Assembly (NCBI GenBank): GCA_964652775.1
Contig: CAZZAM010000002.1
Coordinates: 124,001-188,000, forward strand
DNA from: UBA11346 sp038060575
GTDB taxonomy: Bacteria; Planctomycetota; UBA11346
Direction: 5' to 3'
Length of the DNA: 64,000 bases
Shown here: one piece after another, positions 54,101 through 63,073 of the stretch
Position numbering within the stretch: position 1 is the stretch's first letter
Layout of the letters: each line of letters begins with the position of its first letter
Made by a program: the position numbers and the translations under genes
Notes under the pieces: model-generated
Databases searched by the model: none
Seen by the model: only the letters and a program-made list of their open reading frames with translations
What the model was told of the DNA's origin: nothing

Positions 54101-54743
54101 CGCCAACCACCTCGACCTTGCCGGTCACCGCAGCGCCGCTGGTTGGTGCGATATGGGCGGCATTCACCGCCACGGTATACCCATCGACCGGCCGCGTCAT
54201 GTCTGGCAGGTTGGTCGTTGAGATCACGCGCAGCCGCGCCCAACCGCCCCAGTTGAGCATGTTGCCGTTCTTCATTTTGACCGTGGGCGGATATTCGTCG
54301 GTGACAAGAATGCCGACCTTCTGACCGCGCGCCGTCAGCGGAACACGGATCGGCTTGCCTGGAGTGTTTGGCAACTCTGCTTTCAGCGCTGATTTACCAT
54401 CGATGAAAATCTCAATGCCTTTCGGCTGCACGGTGCCGTTGTAATCGAGCGGAACGACTTCGATCGCAATGATGTCGACCGGAACGAGCAGGGCGATGTC
54501 GACGCGGCCGCCGATCAGCGGGCCGCCAAACATCGTGCCGCCGCGGCCCAGACCTGGCACTAGGGCATTATTCGGCGGCCAGTCCTTATTGAACTTTTGT
54601 CCGCTGCCCTTGGCGGTCGCGCCCAGTTTCAGCAGTGCGACGTTGTGTTCACCGGGCGCCGGCGGCGCCTCGCCGGCAATGACACTCACCAATGTGAGCA
54701 TCAAGGTAGCGGGAATGATCAGCAAGGCGGGGAAGTGGCGCAC
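51114..54743 (-). CDS. Large exported heparinase II/III-like lyase with CBM-like ends
   Basis: The 1209-residue protein starts at a GTG with GGAG eight bases upstream; the open frame before it is longer but lacks signals. It has a signal peptide, then an F5/8- or CBM-like beta domain (about 40-190), an alginate-lyase-like helical toroid (about 230-600; YGSTHNQLSLDVANLGVMY, N-H-A-M-L-E-A-P-T-N-W-S), a heparinase II/III-like beta part with D-Y-G-P-N-G-S-H-G-H-P-D, and a C-terminal CBM6/35-like domain (about 1060-1200; W-L-E-W-K-F-T-V-P-A-D-G-Y-Y). The H-G-H-P motif supports the family. It is likely in an operon with the genes on both sides. Confidence 0.82.
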   Translation of the reverse strand: MRHFPALLIIPATLMLTLVSVIAGEAPPAPGEHNVALLKLGATAKGSGQKFNKDWPPNNALVPGLGRGGTMFGGPLIGGRVDIALLVPVDIIAIEVVPLDYNGTVQPKGIEIFIDGKSALKAELPNTPGKPIRVPLTARGQKVGILVTDEYPPTVKMKNGNMLNWGGWARLRVISTTNLPDMTRPVDGYTVAVNAAHIAPTSGAAVTGKVEVVGEPRQTKGHPCTWWDKEDIAHYQAMLKTSVELQTQFAGLKKAMDTRITQPIDVPPATKDAEGKWQHFSDLAPYNKGTYGSTHNQLSLDVANLGVMYALTGEEKYGEFAKKIMLAYGDNYPNYAMGARPGFNHSPSKAFDQILSDAIWILPVVRGYDLIHDLPSITAEERTRIEGDFLGGVAKLVISNHAMLEAPTNWSAIGTCAVLAIGYATDNQGFIDTAMYGIKGTDKKPTGGLLDRHFGSKAIAADGMWGEGAMGYQFMALQALISDAEILWHHGIDMYRYRDCALKRLFDSPLEYAYPNLRTPAIHDSGYGSIVGGDSYLYEFAYRRYRDPAHLLVLNQTGRQLGATFQQFTVSVLYDHDSTQKVKPVECKSVNLFGVGYGVLRTTSATGTNSLLMDYGPNGSHGHPDKLNIDLYAFDERLIPDPGSVWYEQPLYKQWYHSSLAHNTLVVDELDQVMADATQLVYGPAATMGMQRAWTREACPGVTMDRAVFLTPHYLADLFGAFTRLPRKMDLAWHIRGEFASELKMTSMAFPQPAEFGYMELTNVRHVETNAAWTATMTREGHAARFVAAGGTPTDVIVADGLLGLEKPPTILQRRIAAGTLYGNAVDISGAKEPYVKGVRQEGGNEVGYGLLEVQTVRGSDLCFSAFRPGTHKAGGLETDAQQAFVMRDGNTVRALYLGGGTRLAVDGVVLQRSESGLAYLELMDNGAYVLANPSATDATITIVHPGLAGLQAFALDPQGRRGAAPSISKGDGGGLVVTLKASAQIELAAAGVISMYDARQAVLAKRQAEQEAALVQAKNACSERTAKRVAEAQAKPAPAGTVVAINATAMSGQGGGTVKITDKKRAIVGKAFSSWDALGHWLEWKFTVPADGYYNLTVCYCSQDKVAERIITINGEEQEPFAPLLLPGTGGWANGSDDWRLGTAINPTNEKPLLLKLKSGENVIRLTNSNGNGANFNYVAITSPDVAVSRELLGGKVPPEVPAPAPTP

Positions 54744-54941
54744 TGGGAAGCTCCGAAAGCGGGATTCTGCGGGCGTACAAAAACGGCACGCAGCGATGAC
54801 CGAAGCTGCGCGGCGTAGCAGATTGGGAACGGTGGCAAAGCCGCGCTGAACGCAAGCCCCCTCCCCGCCGCTAAAGCCAAGACCAAATCCCTGGTGACCG
54901 CGCGCACTCAATAACTAAACGCAGCGTGTGCCGACAAGGAT

Positions 54942-56339
54942 TTAAGGCTGCGTTCGGATCAGATAGACCGGGCATGGCCCGATGTCGAGCGGCAGCGTCC
55001 AGGTTCCACCAGCGGCAGGAACGGCGGCAACGTGCCGCGATACGCCCAGCATGTCGATAACCGTCGCGGCAGACGTGGACCACGGCAGTTCGACGTGCTT
55101 CGGCCCTGCGACGTTGAATGCCATCGTGACCGGCATGAGCAACACATTGGTGGGTGTGCCTTGATCAGCGACAAAGTTCCATGCGTACCAACCGTCCTCG
55201 CCGTCGTGGATCGCACTGACCAGTTTCGGAAACGGCAACAGCTTGATCATGGTCTGCACCGCATGGGCTGATGGCCGCCACGAGTTGTCGCGCAGGAAGA
55301 ACCCGGCGTTGAAGTTGTCGGTGTCGGTAGCGAACATGATGTGCACGCGCTCAACGCCAAGTCGCAGTGCCAACGCGTACATGCGACAGACGTAGGCGGC
55401 CTGGAGCTGCGGCGTTACCATCACGTCATTGGGCTTGGTCGGGAAAAATCCGCCGTCGGCCTTGGTGATTGGCCAACCAACCTCGGTGTACCAGACCGGA
55501 GTGGCTGGCGAGTTCATAATGGCGCGCAATTCCTTCATGACCTTTGCCGCTGAATCGTTGCCCCAGGGTCGAACCAAATCCGCTTCTGGTGGCGCCGGAT
55601 CGTAATACGGATGGGTCGAGAAAACATCAAGGCTGCGTGACATCGGCTGCGCCATCTTCTGCAAGACATGCTCGACAAAGCGTGTGTCGGCGTGGGACGC
55701 GCCACCGGCAGCAAAGCCAACCACGCGTACGGTTGGCCACTTAGCCTTGATCGCACGATACGCGGCAGGCAACAGTTTCGTATACAGCGCTTCACGCTCG
55801 CGTTCCACCTCGGCGCGTGGCTCGCGGTCGGGAATCATGTATTGGAAGTTCGGCTCGTTCCAGATTTCCACGGCGGTAATTGGTCGCGTCGAAAGCTTCG
55901 GATTGTCCATGAAAAAACTTCCGCCAGGACCATAGCGAACCAGGAATTCCTCAGCCTCGTGTATAAACGCAGCGACAAATTCGTCATCGGAGGTGAACCT
56001 GTCGCGCCGATTGCCGCCGAGCGTCTTCATGACCTCGATGTCATCCTCGACCACCATCCGCATGGTCGCGTCGTCCCACGGCCCACCGAAACGCAGTTGT
56101 TTCCAGCCAACCTTGCGGATCTCGTCGCGCAGCTTGGCGAACTCCCCTGCCCAGGTGTAGAGACCATAGACCGGACGATCTGGCCGAGTCCGAGCCACAA
56201 TCTCTGTGATCGGCGGGAATGGCTGCGCGGTGATCGCGATCTTGCCGGGGATGACGTCCGGCTGTTTGATTGGGGCCGCATCCTGCGCGGACAACGCAGT
56301 GACGATGAGGCACGAGGCGAGTATGGTGAATTGGTGCAT
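54942..56339 (-). CDS. Exported clan-A glycoside hydrolase (GH39/GH5-like)
   Basis: The 465-residue protein has a signal peptide. The TIM-barrel part shows the clan-A acid/base motif A-V-E-I-W-N-E-P-N and the nucleophile strand P-V-W-Y-T-E-V-G-W-P. The last 80 residues look like a small beta domain. The start at 56339 fits the signal peptide and avoids overlap with the esterase gene. It lies 198 bases before the lyase gene on the same strand. The exact family and bond are not readable. Confidence 0.82.
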   Translation of the reverse strand: MHQFTILASCLIVTALSAQDAAPIKQPDVIPGKIAITAQPFPPITEIVARTRPDRPVYGLYTWAGEFAKLRDEIRKVGWKQLRFGGPWDDATMRMVVEDDIEVMKTLGGNRRDRFTSDDEFVAAFIHEAEEFLVRYGPGGSFFMDNPKLSTRPITAVEIWNEPNFQYMIPDREPRAEVEREREALYTKLLPAAYRAIKAKWPTVRVVGFAAGGASHADTRFVEHVLQKMAQPMSRSLDVFSTHPYYDPAPPEADLVRPWGNDSAAKVMKELRAIMNSPATPVWYTEVGWPITKADGGFFPTKPNDVMVTPQLQAAYVCRMYALALRLGVERVHIMFATDTDNFNAGFFLRDNSWRPSAHAVQTMIKLLPFPKLVSAIHDGEDGWYAWNFVADQGTPTNVLLMPVTMAFNVAGPKHVELPWSTSAATVIDMLGVSRHVAAVPAAGGTWTLPLDIGPCPVYLIRTQP

Positions 56340-56383
56340 GGGAAACCTTCGCAAGAACGTTGAGGAGGCCGATCGTCTTTGAA

Positions 56384-57826
56384 TTACTTCCAATCATCGG
56401 TGCGGAATGGTACCGCCGGCAGTCCAGTGCTATTGGTCAAGTTGCACACTGGGTTCATGCACCACGCATAGCGCACCGCTACTGGCAGCGGTACCTCGGC
56501 CGAACGCAGCACGATCTCGTTACCGTCGATCGTTGCGTCGGCAAAGCGCCAGCGTTTGTCGGCGCCAGCAATGGCAAAGCCTTTGACGGAACCGCCATCT
56601 TTTGTTTTTAGTCCTCCACCGAGATGGTCATAGCTCACCCGCGCCGTCCCTTCGACGACCTTCATGGAACGGAACCACGGGCCACTCCATTCGAGATCCT
56701 TTTCGCCATAGACGGTCGCACGCGCCCACAGTGACAGGCGGAGGCCGACGTCGAGTTTGTTCTTGGGGTGATAATCCTTGGCGCCGATGTCGATGGTGAC
56801 CGCGAGTCCGCAACCCGGTACATCGTGGGCCGTCGCGGTCTGCACATCACGGATAGCAGCCCAACCGCCGTCGGTGGGTCCCTTGGCGGGATCGCCGAAA
56901 CTCGACAACTGCACAATGCCGAATGGAAGATCCGGGGTAACAAAGCCAGCGCGCCAGTTGGCAATGAGCGCTGGTAGCTGACGGGCATACATGGGCGCAA
57001 GACTCGCATAGCCGTTGCTTTCGCCCTGGTACCAGATCACACCGCGCAGGGCGAAAGGCTGCAGCGGGTGGATCATGCTGTTGTAGAGCACCGTCGGCCG
57101 ATTCTGTCCGCGATCGCCAAAGCGTTTCACATCGTTTGGTGACGAGCCATCAGGCGCGGGGAAGTCCTTGGTGAACTCGCCCAGCGATTCCAGCGCTTCG
57201 CGACTGGTCCATGCTTCGGCTAGGGTTCCCGCCCAGCACGAACGGATCAGGCCGATCGGCACCTTGGTGTGCGTGCGTAGATCGCGGCCGAAATAATATC
57301 CTACCGCACTGAATGCGGCGGCAGATTCCGGCGAACACGTCTGCCACGTTCCGCCAGCCGGAACATCCAGCGGCACAGCGCTGGTCTTTTGCGTGACCAT
57401 GTGCAGTCGCAACTCGCTGTCTTTTGCCGCTGCTGCCGCCTCGGGTCCACCCGTGCTGTCTTTTAACGAAAATCCCATGTTTGATTGGCCTGAGCACAAC
57501 CACACATCGCCCATCAGGATGTCGCTGCGTGCTTCGCGATGCGATCCAACCACCACTAATTCCATCGGGCCGCCGGCTGCCTGTGCTGGCAATTGCACTT
57601 GCCAGCGTCCGTCCGCGCCAGCGACAGCATCGGCTTTCACTTGGCCCAACGTGACGACGACCATCATCCCCGGCGCATCCCAGCCCCACACTGGCAATGG
57701 GCGATCGCGCTGCAGCACCGCGTGGTCGCTGAAGAGCGGATGAAGCAATGGTCGTGCGCTTGCCGCTTCGCCTCCGACCAGCGAGCCAACGCACATGATC
57801 AACGCGCAACACACGAGACGGGGCAT
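56384..57826 (-). CDS. Sialate O-acetylesterase-like (SASA) enzyme
   Basis: The 480-residue exported protein has a signal peptide and the SASA-family block G-D-V-W-L-C-S-G-Q-S-N-M with the catalytic Ser, preceded by a beta domain (L-F-S-D-H-A-V-L-Q-R-D) and followed by G-V-I-W-Y-Q-G-E-S-N-G. It removes O-acetyl groups from glycans. The start at 57826 is at the signal peptide. It lies between two glycan-degrading genes on the same strand. Confidence 0.92.
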   Translation of the reverse strand: MPRLVCCALIMCVGSLVGGEAASARPLLHPLFSDHAVLQRDRPLPVWGWDAPGMMVVVTLGQVKADAVAGADGRWQVQLPAQAAGGPMELVVVGSHREARSDILMGDVWLCSGQSNMGFSLKDSTGGPEAAAAAKDSELRLHMVTQKTSAVPLDVPAGGTWQTCSPESAAAFSAVGYYFGRDLRTHTKVPIGLIRSCWAGTLAEAWTSREALESLGEFTKDFPAPDGSSPNDVKRFGDRGQNRPTVLYNSMIHPLQPFALRGVIWYQGESNGYASLAPMYARQLPALIANWRAGFVTPDLPFGIVQLSSFGDPAKGPTDGGWAAIRDVQTATAHDVPGCGLAVTIDIGAKDYHPKNKLDVGLRLSLWARATVYGEKDLEWSGPWFRSMKVVEGTARVSYDHLGGGLKTKDGGSVKGFAIAGADKRWRFADATIDGNEIVLRSAEVPLPVAVRYAWCMNPVCNLTNSTGLPAVPFRTDDWK

Positions 57827-57934
57827 GGCGTATCCCTTCAGCAGGTGATCGGTCGGGAGCTTCACCGCGGTCCGGTCTTGGCAATACGGCGAACCTCGTT
57901 CTCGTTGGCCAAAACAGACATGCTGCACCACGCC

Positions 57935-60712
57935 TTATTTGATGATCAACTCACCACACGAACGCGGATCGTGGTCAAAAGCAAACGCCGGTACGTTCGG
58001 CATCAACAGGACACACTTGCGTGCCCATCCGGCTTTCATCAGGCTCTTGGTATTGTCGTCCTCACTGATCTGGAGGAGCCAGCCGATCTGCGAACCCTGC
58101 TTGAGCGATAGCGTCGCCATGTCGAGTGATGCTTCAACCACGTAGCCCTCCTTGGTCCGCCGTGACGTCCAGGCAAAACCGCCTGCGCCGCTGCCAGAGA
58201 GTTCCTTCTCTTTGAGCGGCAGGCCCATGCTCAACGTCTTTTCTGATTTCAGATCCTGCGGCAGCCACTGCCGGTAATTGGTCGGCGAGAGCATCAGACT
58301 GATGCCGTCCTTGGCGCACAAGACGTCGTCGGCAACAGCGATGCCGACGTACAGCTTGCTGCCGTCGTGACCCACACGCACGCGAGCAGATAAATCTTTC
58401 GCGCCTTCCCATTGCGAAGTGAAAAACAAGTGCGTGCCGATGTTGGCGTCGGTGCTGCGAACGTCCGCCGCGTCGGTCGGCCAGGCGTCCAGGTCACCGC
58501 GCATGGTCGGCGCCACGGACAGACGCGGCACCGACTGTTGCGGTGGTGCCAGGATGCGCCGACGCAATTCCAATTCGACGGTGAGGCCATGGCCGAGCGC
58601 GACATCGGCCGCAAGCCAACGTCCCGCCATTGCGAGTTGCTTGGCGTTGGCGAGATGAGCAGCAAACGCTGCCGGTGCCGCTTTCGCATCCAGCGCCTTG
58701 ACCTCGTTGTACAACGACTCGAAAGCAGCAAGGCGCTGATTGATCCAGCGTGCATAGTCGGCGCCGACGTCGCCGGACGCCGTCACCTTGCCCTCCGAAC
58801 CAACGACCAGCGTTTCCAGTCCACACGGTGTCAGCGTCAGCGTTTTCTTTTCGCCCGCGATATCAATTGCGATTATTGCTGGAAATGGCGATGGATTCAG
58901 CGCGCTGGCATACGTCTTGCCGCCATACACGCCCGAACGAATGCACACGGGAGACGAACCGGACACCACCACGTCGGTCAGCTCATTCGGTGGCAGCGAC
59001 CGATACGCACGAGCAAACCGCCGCAGCGCCGCCTCCTGCCCACCGCCTTTGCAATTCCACGCCCCACTCATCAGCACGTTGCGGTCGCGGTGCAGCATCG
59101 CACGGTTCCACCCTGACAGTGCCAGCGGCGGCGCTGGACAAAAATCCGGTGCAACCCACAGCTTCTGATACCACCAATTCGTCGGCGTGAGTCCGATGTA
59201 ACCCTCAAAGAATGTATTCCAGACCAACGCCGCGCGCGTATCGAGCAGCCGCGCCTTCGCGGGCGAAGCCTCAAGATCTTCGTAGAACATGGCGCGCGGG
59301 TTGTGGTAATAGGTATCAAAGATGGCGTGGTCGTCGTTCTGATACGACGCGACCGTGGTCAGACCCGGCACCGCCTTCAACTGCGCCGGATCACGTGACC
59401 AACTCTTCCACATCGTCTCAACTTCGCCGCCCAGAAAATCCGACCACGGCTTTCTGGCGGATTCCCAACGTCCAACTACCTCACCAGCATCGTGGAAATA
59501 CTGGTCGTGAATATGTCGCCCACCCAAAAAGTTATAGGCCTTGAGCCGTGGCGCTTTGTCTTTCAGGTAGGCCGTGAACTTGTCGATGCCGCCAAAACAG
59601 TCGCGAACATAGTCGAGTCCAGCCTCGCCATATTGCGGTGACAGGTCTTGGGTGTCGAATGCAATGCCCTGCAGTGCTGGAGCCGCGCCGTAACGTTCAA
59701 AGAATTGATCCATGCCCTTACGAAAACCAGCGGCGTAGGCCTCGCGGTTGTCAGCACCCAACTGTTTTCCGTCGATCGTGAATCCCTTGCCCGTGTTGAA
59801 CACCGGCAGGAAGCGCAGTCCCTTGGCCTCGCAAACCTTCAGAATTCGATCGAGTTCGATCTGCTCGATCTGTTTGCCACTGCCGCCATCCCACGCCGGG
59901 ATCTGGCAGCGGAATCCCCACGTGTTGTTCGCCACCACCGGCCAGCAGAGCAGATTATCACCGCGGTAGAGATGATAGTCGGCGATGTGCTCAAGCGCCG
60001 TGTCGCGATTGGTCAGTCCAAAGATACCGCGCGTTGGCACCAACGACCAATTGTAGATCGTCCCAAACAGCCGCGGGTCGCTTGGTGCCGGTTCTACGAC
60101 GTCGAGCTTCGGCAAACCGCCATCGACGGCGTACACCCACAGTCGGCTCGCGGCGGCGGGCGCACCCGAGCGCGCCCAGTTCATCACCATCGCAACCGGC
60201 CAGGCGTCGTTTGGCCAGAAGAACAACGTGTGGTATTGCATGACACCACTCAGCGGCCCAGGACTGCCGCAGTACACGCCAGTCTCCAATGACCAATCGT
60301 GATTCATGCCACCGCCGAGTCCCGATTCGTGGGTGAAAAAACAGATTTCGCGTTTGGCGTCATCGGGATATTCAAACACGAGCACGTGCGGAGCATCCTT
60401 GCCTGCGGACTTCCAGCGCACGGCGAACTGCGCATGACGATGCGCGGCGGTTTCACGATACGAACCAGCCGCTCCCTTCACTATGTGCGACGTGCTGCGG
60501 TCGAGGTGGTCGTGCGGATCCTTGGGGTCGGTGAAATCCACATAGTCGACTAACCGCAACGTGAGGTCGAGGCCCAGGTCCACCGGTGGCTTCGGCGCCT
60601 TGGCAACAAACTGCGCCACCTGATCGGCCGTGCAGGTTACTGGAGCTTCGCCTGCTTGGGCGATAAGAACGGCAATACAGCCACAGAAAACGGCGCGGAA
60701 CAGAACATACAT
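57935..60712 (-). CDS. Exported putative glycoside hydrolase with C-terminal CBM9-like domain
   Basis: The 925-residue protein has a signal peptide (to about A-G-E-A), a beta-rich first third, a barrel-like middle (G-L-R-F-L-P-V-F-N-T-G-K-G-F, L-Q-G-I-A-F-D-T-Q-D, A-L-V-W-N-T-F-F-E-G-Y) and a C-terminal CBM9-like domain (about 740-925; D-L-D-A-W-P-T, L-Y-V-G-I-A-V-A-D). The catalytic acids cannot be assigned. It is the first gene of the five-gene lyase/esterase block and faces the AraC-type gene. Confidence 0.7.
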   Translation of the reverse strand: MYVLFRAVFCGCIAVLIAQAGEAPVTCTADQVAQFVAKAPKPPVDLGLDLTLRLVDYVDFTDPKDPHDHLDRSTSHIVKGAAGSYRETAAHRHAQFAVRWKSAGKDAPHVLVFEYPDDAKREICFFTHESGLGGGMNHDWSLETGVYCGSPGPLSGVMQYHTLFFWPNDAWPVAMVMNWARSGAPAAASRLWVYAVDGGLPKLDVVEPAPSDPRLFGTIYNWSLVPTRGIFGLTNRDTALEHIADYHLYRGDNLLCWPVVANNTWGFRCQIPAWDGGSGKQIEQIELDRILKVCEAKGLRFLPVFNTGKGFTIDGKQLGADNREAYAAGFRKGMDQFFERYGAAPALQGIAFDTQDLSPQYGEAGLDYVRDCFGGIDKFTAYLKDKAPRLKAYNFLGGRHIHDQYFHDAGEVVGRWESARKPWSDFLGGEVETMWKSWSRDPAQLKAVPGLTTVASYQNDDHAIFDTYYHNPRAMFYEDLEASPAKARLLDTRAALVWNTFFEGYIGLTPTNWWYQKLWVAPDFCPAPPLALSGWNRAMLHRDRNVLMSGAWNCKGGGQEAALRRFARAYRSLPPNELTDVVVSGSSPVCIRSGVYGGKTYASALNPSPFPAIIAIDIAGEKKTLTLTPCGLETLVVGSEGKVTASGDVGADYARWINQRLAAFESLYNEVKALDAKAAPAAFAAHLANAKQLAMAGRWLAADVALGHGLTVELELRRRILAPPQQSVPRLSVAPTMRGDLDAWPTDAADVRSTDANIGTHLFFTSQWEGAKDLSARVRVGHDGSKLYVGIAVADDVLCAKDGISLMLSPTNYRQWLPQDLKSEKTLSMGLPLKEKELSGSGAGGFAWTSRRTKEGYVVEASLDMATLSLKQGSQIGWLLQISEDDNTKSLMKAGWARKCVLLMPNVPAFAFDHDPRSCGELIIK

Positions 60713-60730
60713 AGTGAATTCTCCGTGATC

Positions 60731-61648
60731 ATGGCCCATCCCGAGCTTTATCACGCCACCTCGTTAGCAACCCGGCGACTGACCCTGCATCCGACCAAAA
60801 TCCGACATCGCCGCCTTGACAGTGCTGCTTTTCAGCCTCACGGTTCCGGCGTGACGACTCCGCTGTTCGATCCCCTCGCCCAACGCCTGTGGAAACTCGC
60901 GGAAACGGCTCCGACAGCACTGCGCGAAGTGTACGTGGTGAGGACCAAAGACGCGCCGCGCTTTGACTCTGCCGGCCGTGGTCCTAGCCGAGTCCATCGC
61001 CACGCAGTTCCAACAACCGTCGTCTGTCTCGCCGGAGTCGTGCGCGTACTCACCGCCCGTGGTCCCCATGATCTGCGACCGGGCGCCATGGCGGTCTTCG
61101 CCCCGGCGGCATGGCATGCCCAGGCTCCGCTCCGCTCAGACGCAGCGATGTACACCCAGGGCCTGATCTTTGGTAAAAGCGACATCATCTATTACACCGC
61201 CGACCGAGCCATCTACACGTTGATTCCCGCGCAGCCATCTGAGCGCATGCTGCATGCCATCATTGCCGCCGATGATCCTGAACGACAACTCAAGCTCGGA
61301 TCCGATCTCCTGAAACTAGTTGCCACCACTGCGGCCAATGAAGTACATGTCCCACAGGCAATCTGGAAAATGGGCCAGCGGCTGTGGCACAACCTCGACC
61401 AGTCGCCTCGGGCTGAACAGATTCTTGCCGCTGCCGGACTCAGTCAGCGTCAAGCGCTGCGCATCTTTCGCGCCTGGTTTGGCACTGGACCCAAACGGGT
61501 CCTGCGCGAACAACAATTGCTGCTGGCCGCAGCGTTGTTGCGTGATGGCGTTTCAGTGGACACGGTTATCGCCGAAACCGGATTCCCCGATCGCCGTTCG
61601 TTCAACCGCGCCTGGCGACTGGCGCATGGGACGCCGCCGAAACGGTGA
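60731..61648 (+). CDS. AraC-family transcriptional regulator
   Basis: Up to 305 residues: a cupin-like sensor (R-V-H-R-H-A-V-P-T-T, then L-R-P-G-A-M-A-V-F-A-P) followed by an AraC helix-turn-helix pair (AEQILAAAGLSQRQALRIFR and V-I-A-E-T-G-F-P-D-R-R-S-F-N-R-A-W). The ATG at 60731 would leave only 18 bases to the divergent gene. A GTG at 60851, where the folded sensor begins and TTGACA lies 30 bases upstream, may be the true start and would leave room for the shared promoter. It probably controls the divergent polysaccharide operon. Confidence 0.85.
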   Translation: MAHPELYHATSLATRRLTLHPTKIRHRRLDSAAFQPHGSGVTTPLFDPLAQRLWKLAETAPTALREVYVVRTKDAPRFDSAGRGPSRVHRHAVPTTVVCLAGVVRVLTARGPHDLRPGAMAVFAPAAWHAQAPLRSDAAMYTQGLIFGKSDIIYYTADRAIYTLIPAQPSERMLHAIIAADDPERQLKLGSDLLKLVATTAANEVHVPQAIWKMGQRLWHNLDQSPRAEQILAAAGLSQRQALRIFRAWFGTGPKRVLREQQLLLAAALLRDGVSVDTVIAETGFPDRRSFNRAWRLAHGTPPKR

Positions 61649-61680
61649 TGGCCTGCTGGCGCTTAACCAATTCGAGAAGG

Positions 61681-61743
61681 GTTATCCACAGACTGCGCAG
61701 ATTACGAAGATTTCGAAACTCGAACTCGCAATCTGTGGACAAC
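61681..61743. repeat. Inverted repeat between convergent genes
   Basis: GTTATCCACAGA (61681-61692) and its near complement (61732-61743, 11 of 12) flank GCAGATTACGAAGATT-type bases. The wording resembles intergenic repeats of the CCACAGATTACGCAGATT type. It may end transcription from both sides. Confidence 0.55.
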
Positions 61744-61755
61744 ATGCGCGATGCG

Positions 61756-63039
61756 CTACGGCTTCACTTCGTAGAGATGAACGTCCCAGTCACTGAATGT
61801 GTCCGTATAGCTGCCGCCGGTCATCGCGATGGTGCGGTTTTCGCCGAGCACGATTACCGTTGCGGTCGTTGTGTTTGGCACCGTGATGGTCGCCGTGGTG
61901 GTGCCTGGCCGCATCGCGACGGCGAAGACATACACCGCTGTGCCGTTGCTCTTGGTCATCGCGGCAACGGGAAGCTCGGCGTTGGACGACGCCACCGTCG
62001 CCGGAGTCGCTGATGACGGACTATTCAGCAGCGGCGCCAATTCACGGATCTGCTGATTGATGCGCGTCACTTCGGCCAGCATGTCTGGATCATCGAGCAG
62101 AGCCTTGATGTTGCTCGGATTGAATTGATGGACGAAGTACACGACGCCCATGGCGCCGTGGATCAGGCTCATCCACACTTCGGCCCGCGTGTCGCGCGGT
62201 CTGGGTTTGCGTTGCGGGCTCGCGACGGCGGTGCACTCGATTCTCGCCCAGGCGAGCGTGCGGTCGTTCGACCACCGACGGAGGTTACTCACCCCCTTCG
62301 CCACCAACGCGAGGCCGGCATCGTGCCTGCCGTCTGCGACCGGAAATATTTCGAACTCGGCGATGTCACAGGCCGCAAGATATCCGGGGTAGTCCTCGGT
62401 CTTGCCGGCACGCACGCCACGACCGCTGTAATTCTCTAGGGCAACCTCGCGGTTCAGGCACATGAGCACCGGGCGCTGTGGATCTTGCGCACATATCGCG
62501 GCGTAGTCGCGCTGGGTCCACGCCGGTGGAACCGGTGGACCACCGCTTCTGGGTCGCGGATTCCCAGGACCGAGCTGTTTAAATTCTTCGACGTCTGGCC
62601 AAGCCGCCTTGATACGCTCCACATCACCGCGCCAGTAGCGCGTGAAGCTGTGCGGCAAGTCTGGATCATCGTGATGCATCCAGCCGACGATCAGCGGGTC
62701 ATTGCGATGGGCCATGCCAACGTCGTTGAGTTCGCAGATGACCTGCATGTTGTGCTGCCGCAGCGTCGCCAACTGATCTTCGTCCGGCCCATACCACAAC
62801 GCGAGATAGAGATTGATTCCAGCAGCGCGGTACCTTGGAGCCAACCTCGGGTCCTGCATCCACACTGCGATGGGGAAATGTTCTTTGGCGTAACTCGGTC
62901 CCAACGCCCAGCGCTGGTATGGATTGCCCGAAGCGCCGGCATTCACAGGCGCGGCGGTGGTGGCGTCTTCCGCGGCCGACAGCGTGGCTGCGATCACGCA
63001 CATGTTGATCAGGACGCCAAGCTTCGCTATCCAGAGCAT
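61756..63039 (-). CDS. Exported TIM-barrel glycosidase-like protein
   Basis: The 427-residue protein has a signal peptide (to about A-E-D-A) followed by a barrel-like part: Y-A-K-E-H-F-P-I-A-V-W, A-G-I-N-L-Y-L-A-L-W-Y-G, V-G-W-M-H-H-D-D-P-D, W-M-S-L-I-H-G-A-M-G-V-V-Y-F. The last 90 residues form a beta domain with a conserved-looking TDTFSDWDVHLYEV end. This resembles GH42-like or DUF-type exported hydrolases found beside DUF4838 proteins. The acids cannot be assigned. Confidence 0.65.
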   Translation of the reverse strand: MLWIAKLGVLINMCVIAATLSAAEDATTAAPVNAGASGNPYQRWALGPSYAKEHFPIAVWMQDPRLAPRYRAAGINLYLALWYGPDEDQLATLRQHNMQVICELNDVGMAHRNDPLIVGWMHHDDPDLPHSFTRYWRGDVERIKAAWPDVEEFKQLGPGNPRPRSGGPPVPPAWTQRDYAAICAQDPQRPVLMCLNREVALENYSGRGVRAGKTEDYPGYLAACDIAEFEIFPVADGRHDAGLALVAKGVSNLRRWSNDRTLAWARIECTAVASPQRKPRPRDTRAEVWMSLIHGAMGVVYFVHQFNPSNIKALLDDPDMLAEVTRINQQIRELAPLLNSPSSATPATVASSNAELPVAAMTKSNGTAVYVFAVAMRPGTTTATITVPNTTTATVIVLGENRTIAMTGGSYTDTFSDWDVHLYEVKP

Positions 63040-63073
63040 GCGCGAACGTCAGTGTCCACGCGGCGAACGCACG

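Noticed and set aside
60581..60590. CCACCGGTGG as a third LacI operator.
   Set aside because: It is inside the coding region of the CBM9-tailed protein, lacks the outer TG/CA bases and is far from the LacI operon.
61682..61742. TTATCCACA and an inverted TTGTCCACA as DnaA boxes, a possible origin.
   Set aside because: They are the two arms of one hairpin between convergent genes. No dnaA, AT-rich unwinding region or further boxes are present.
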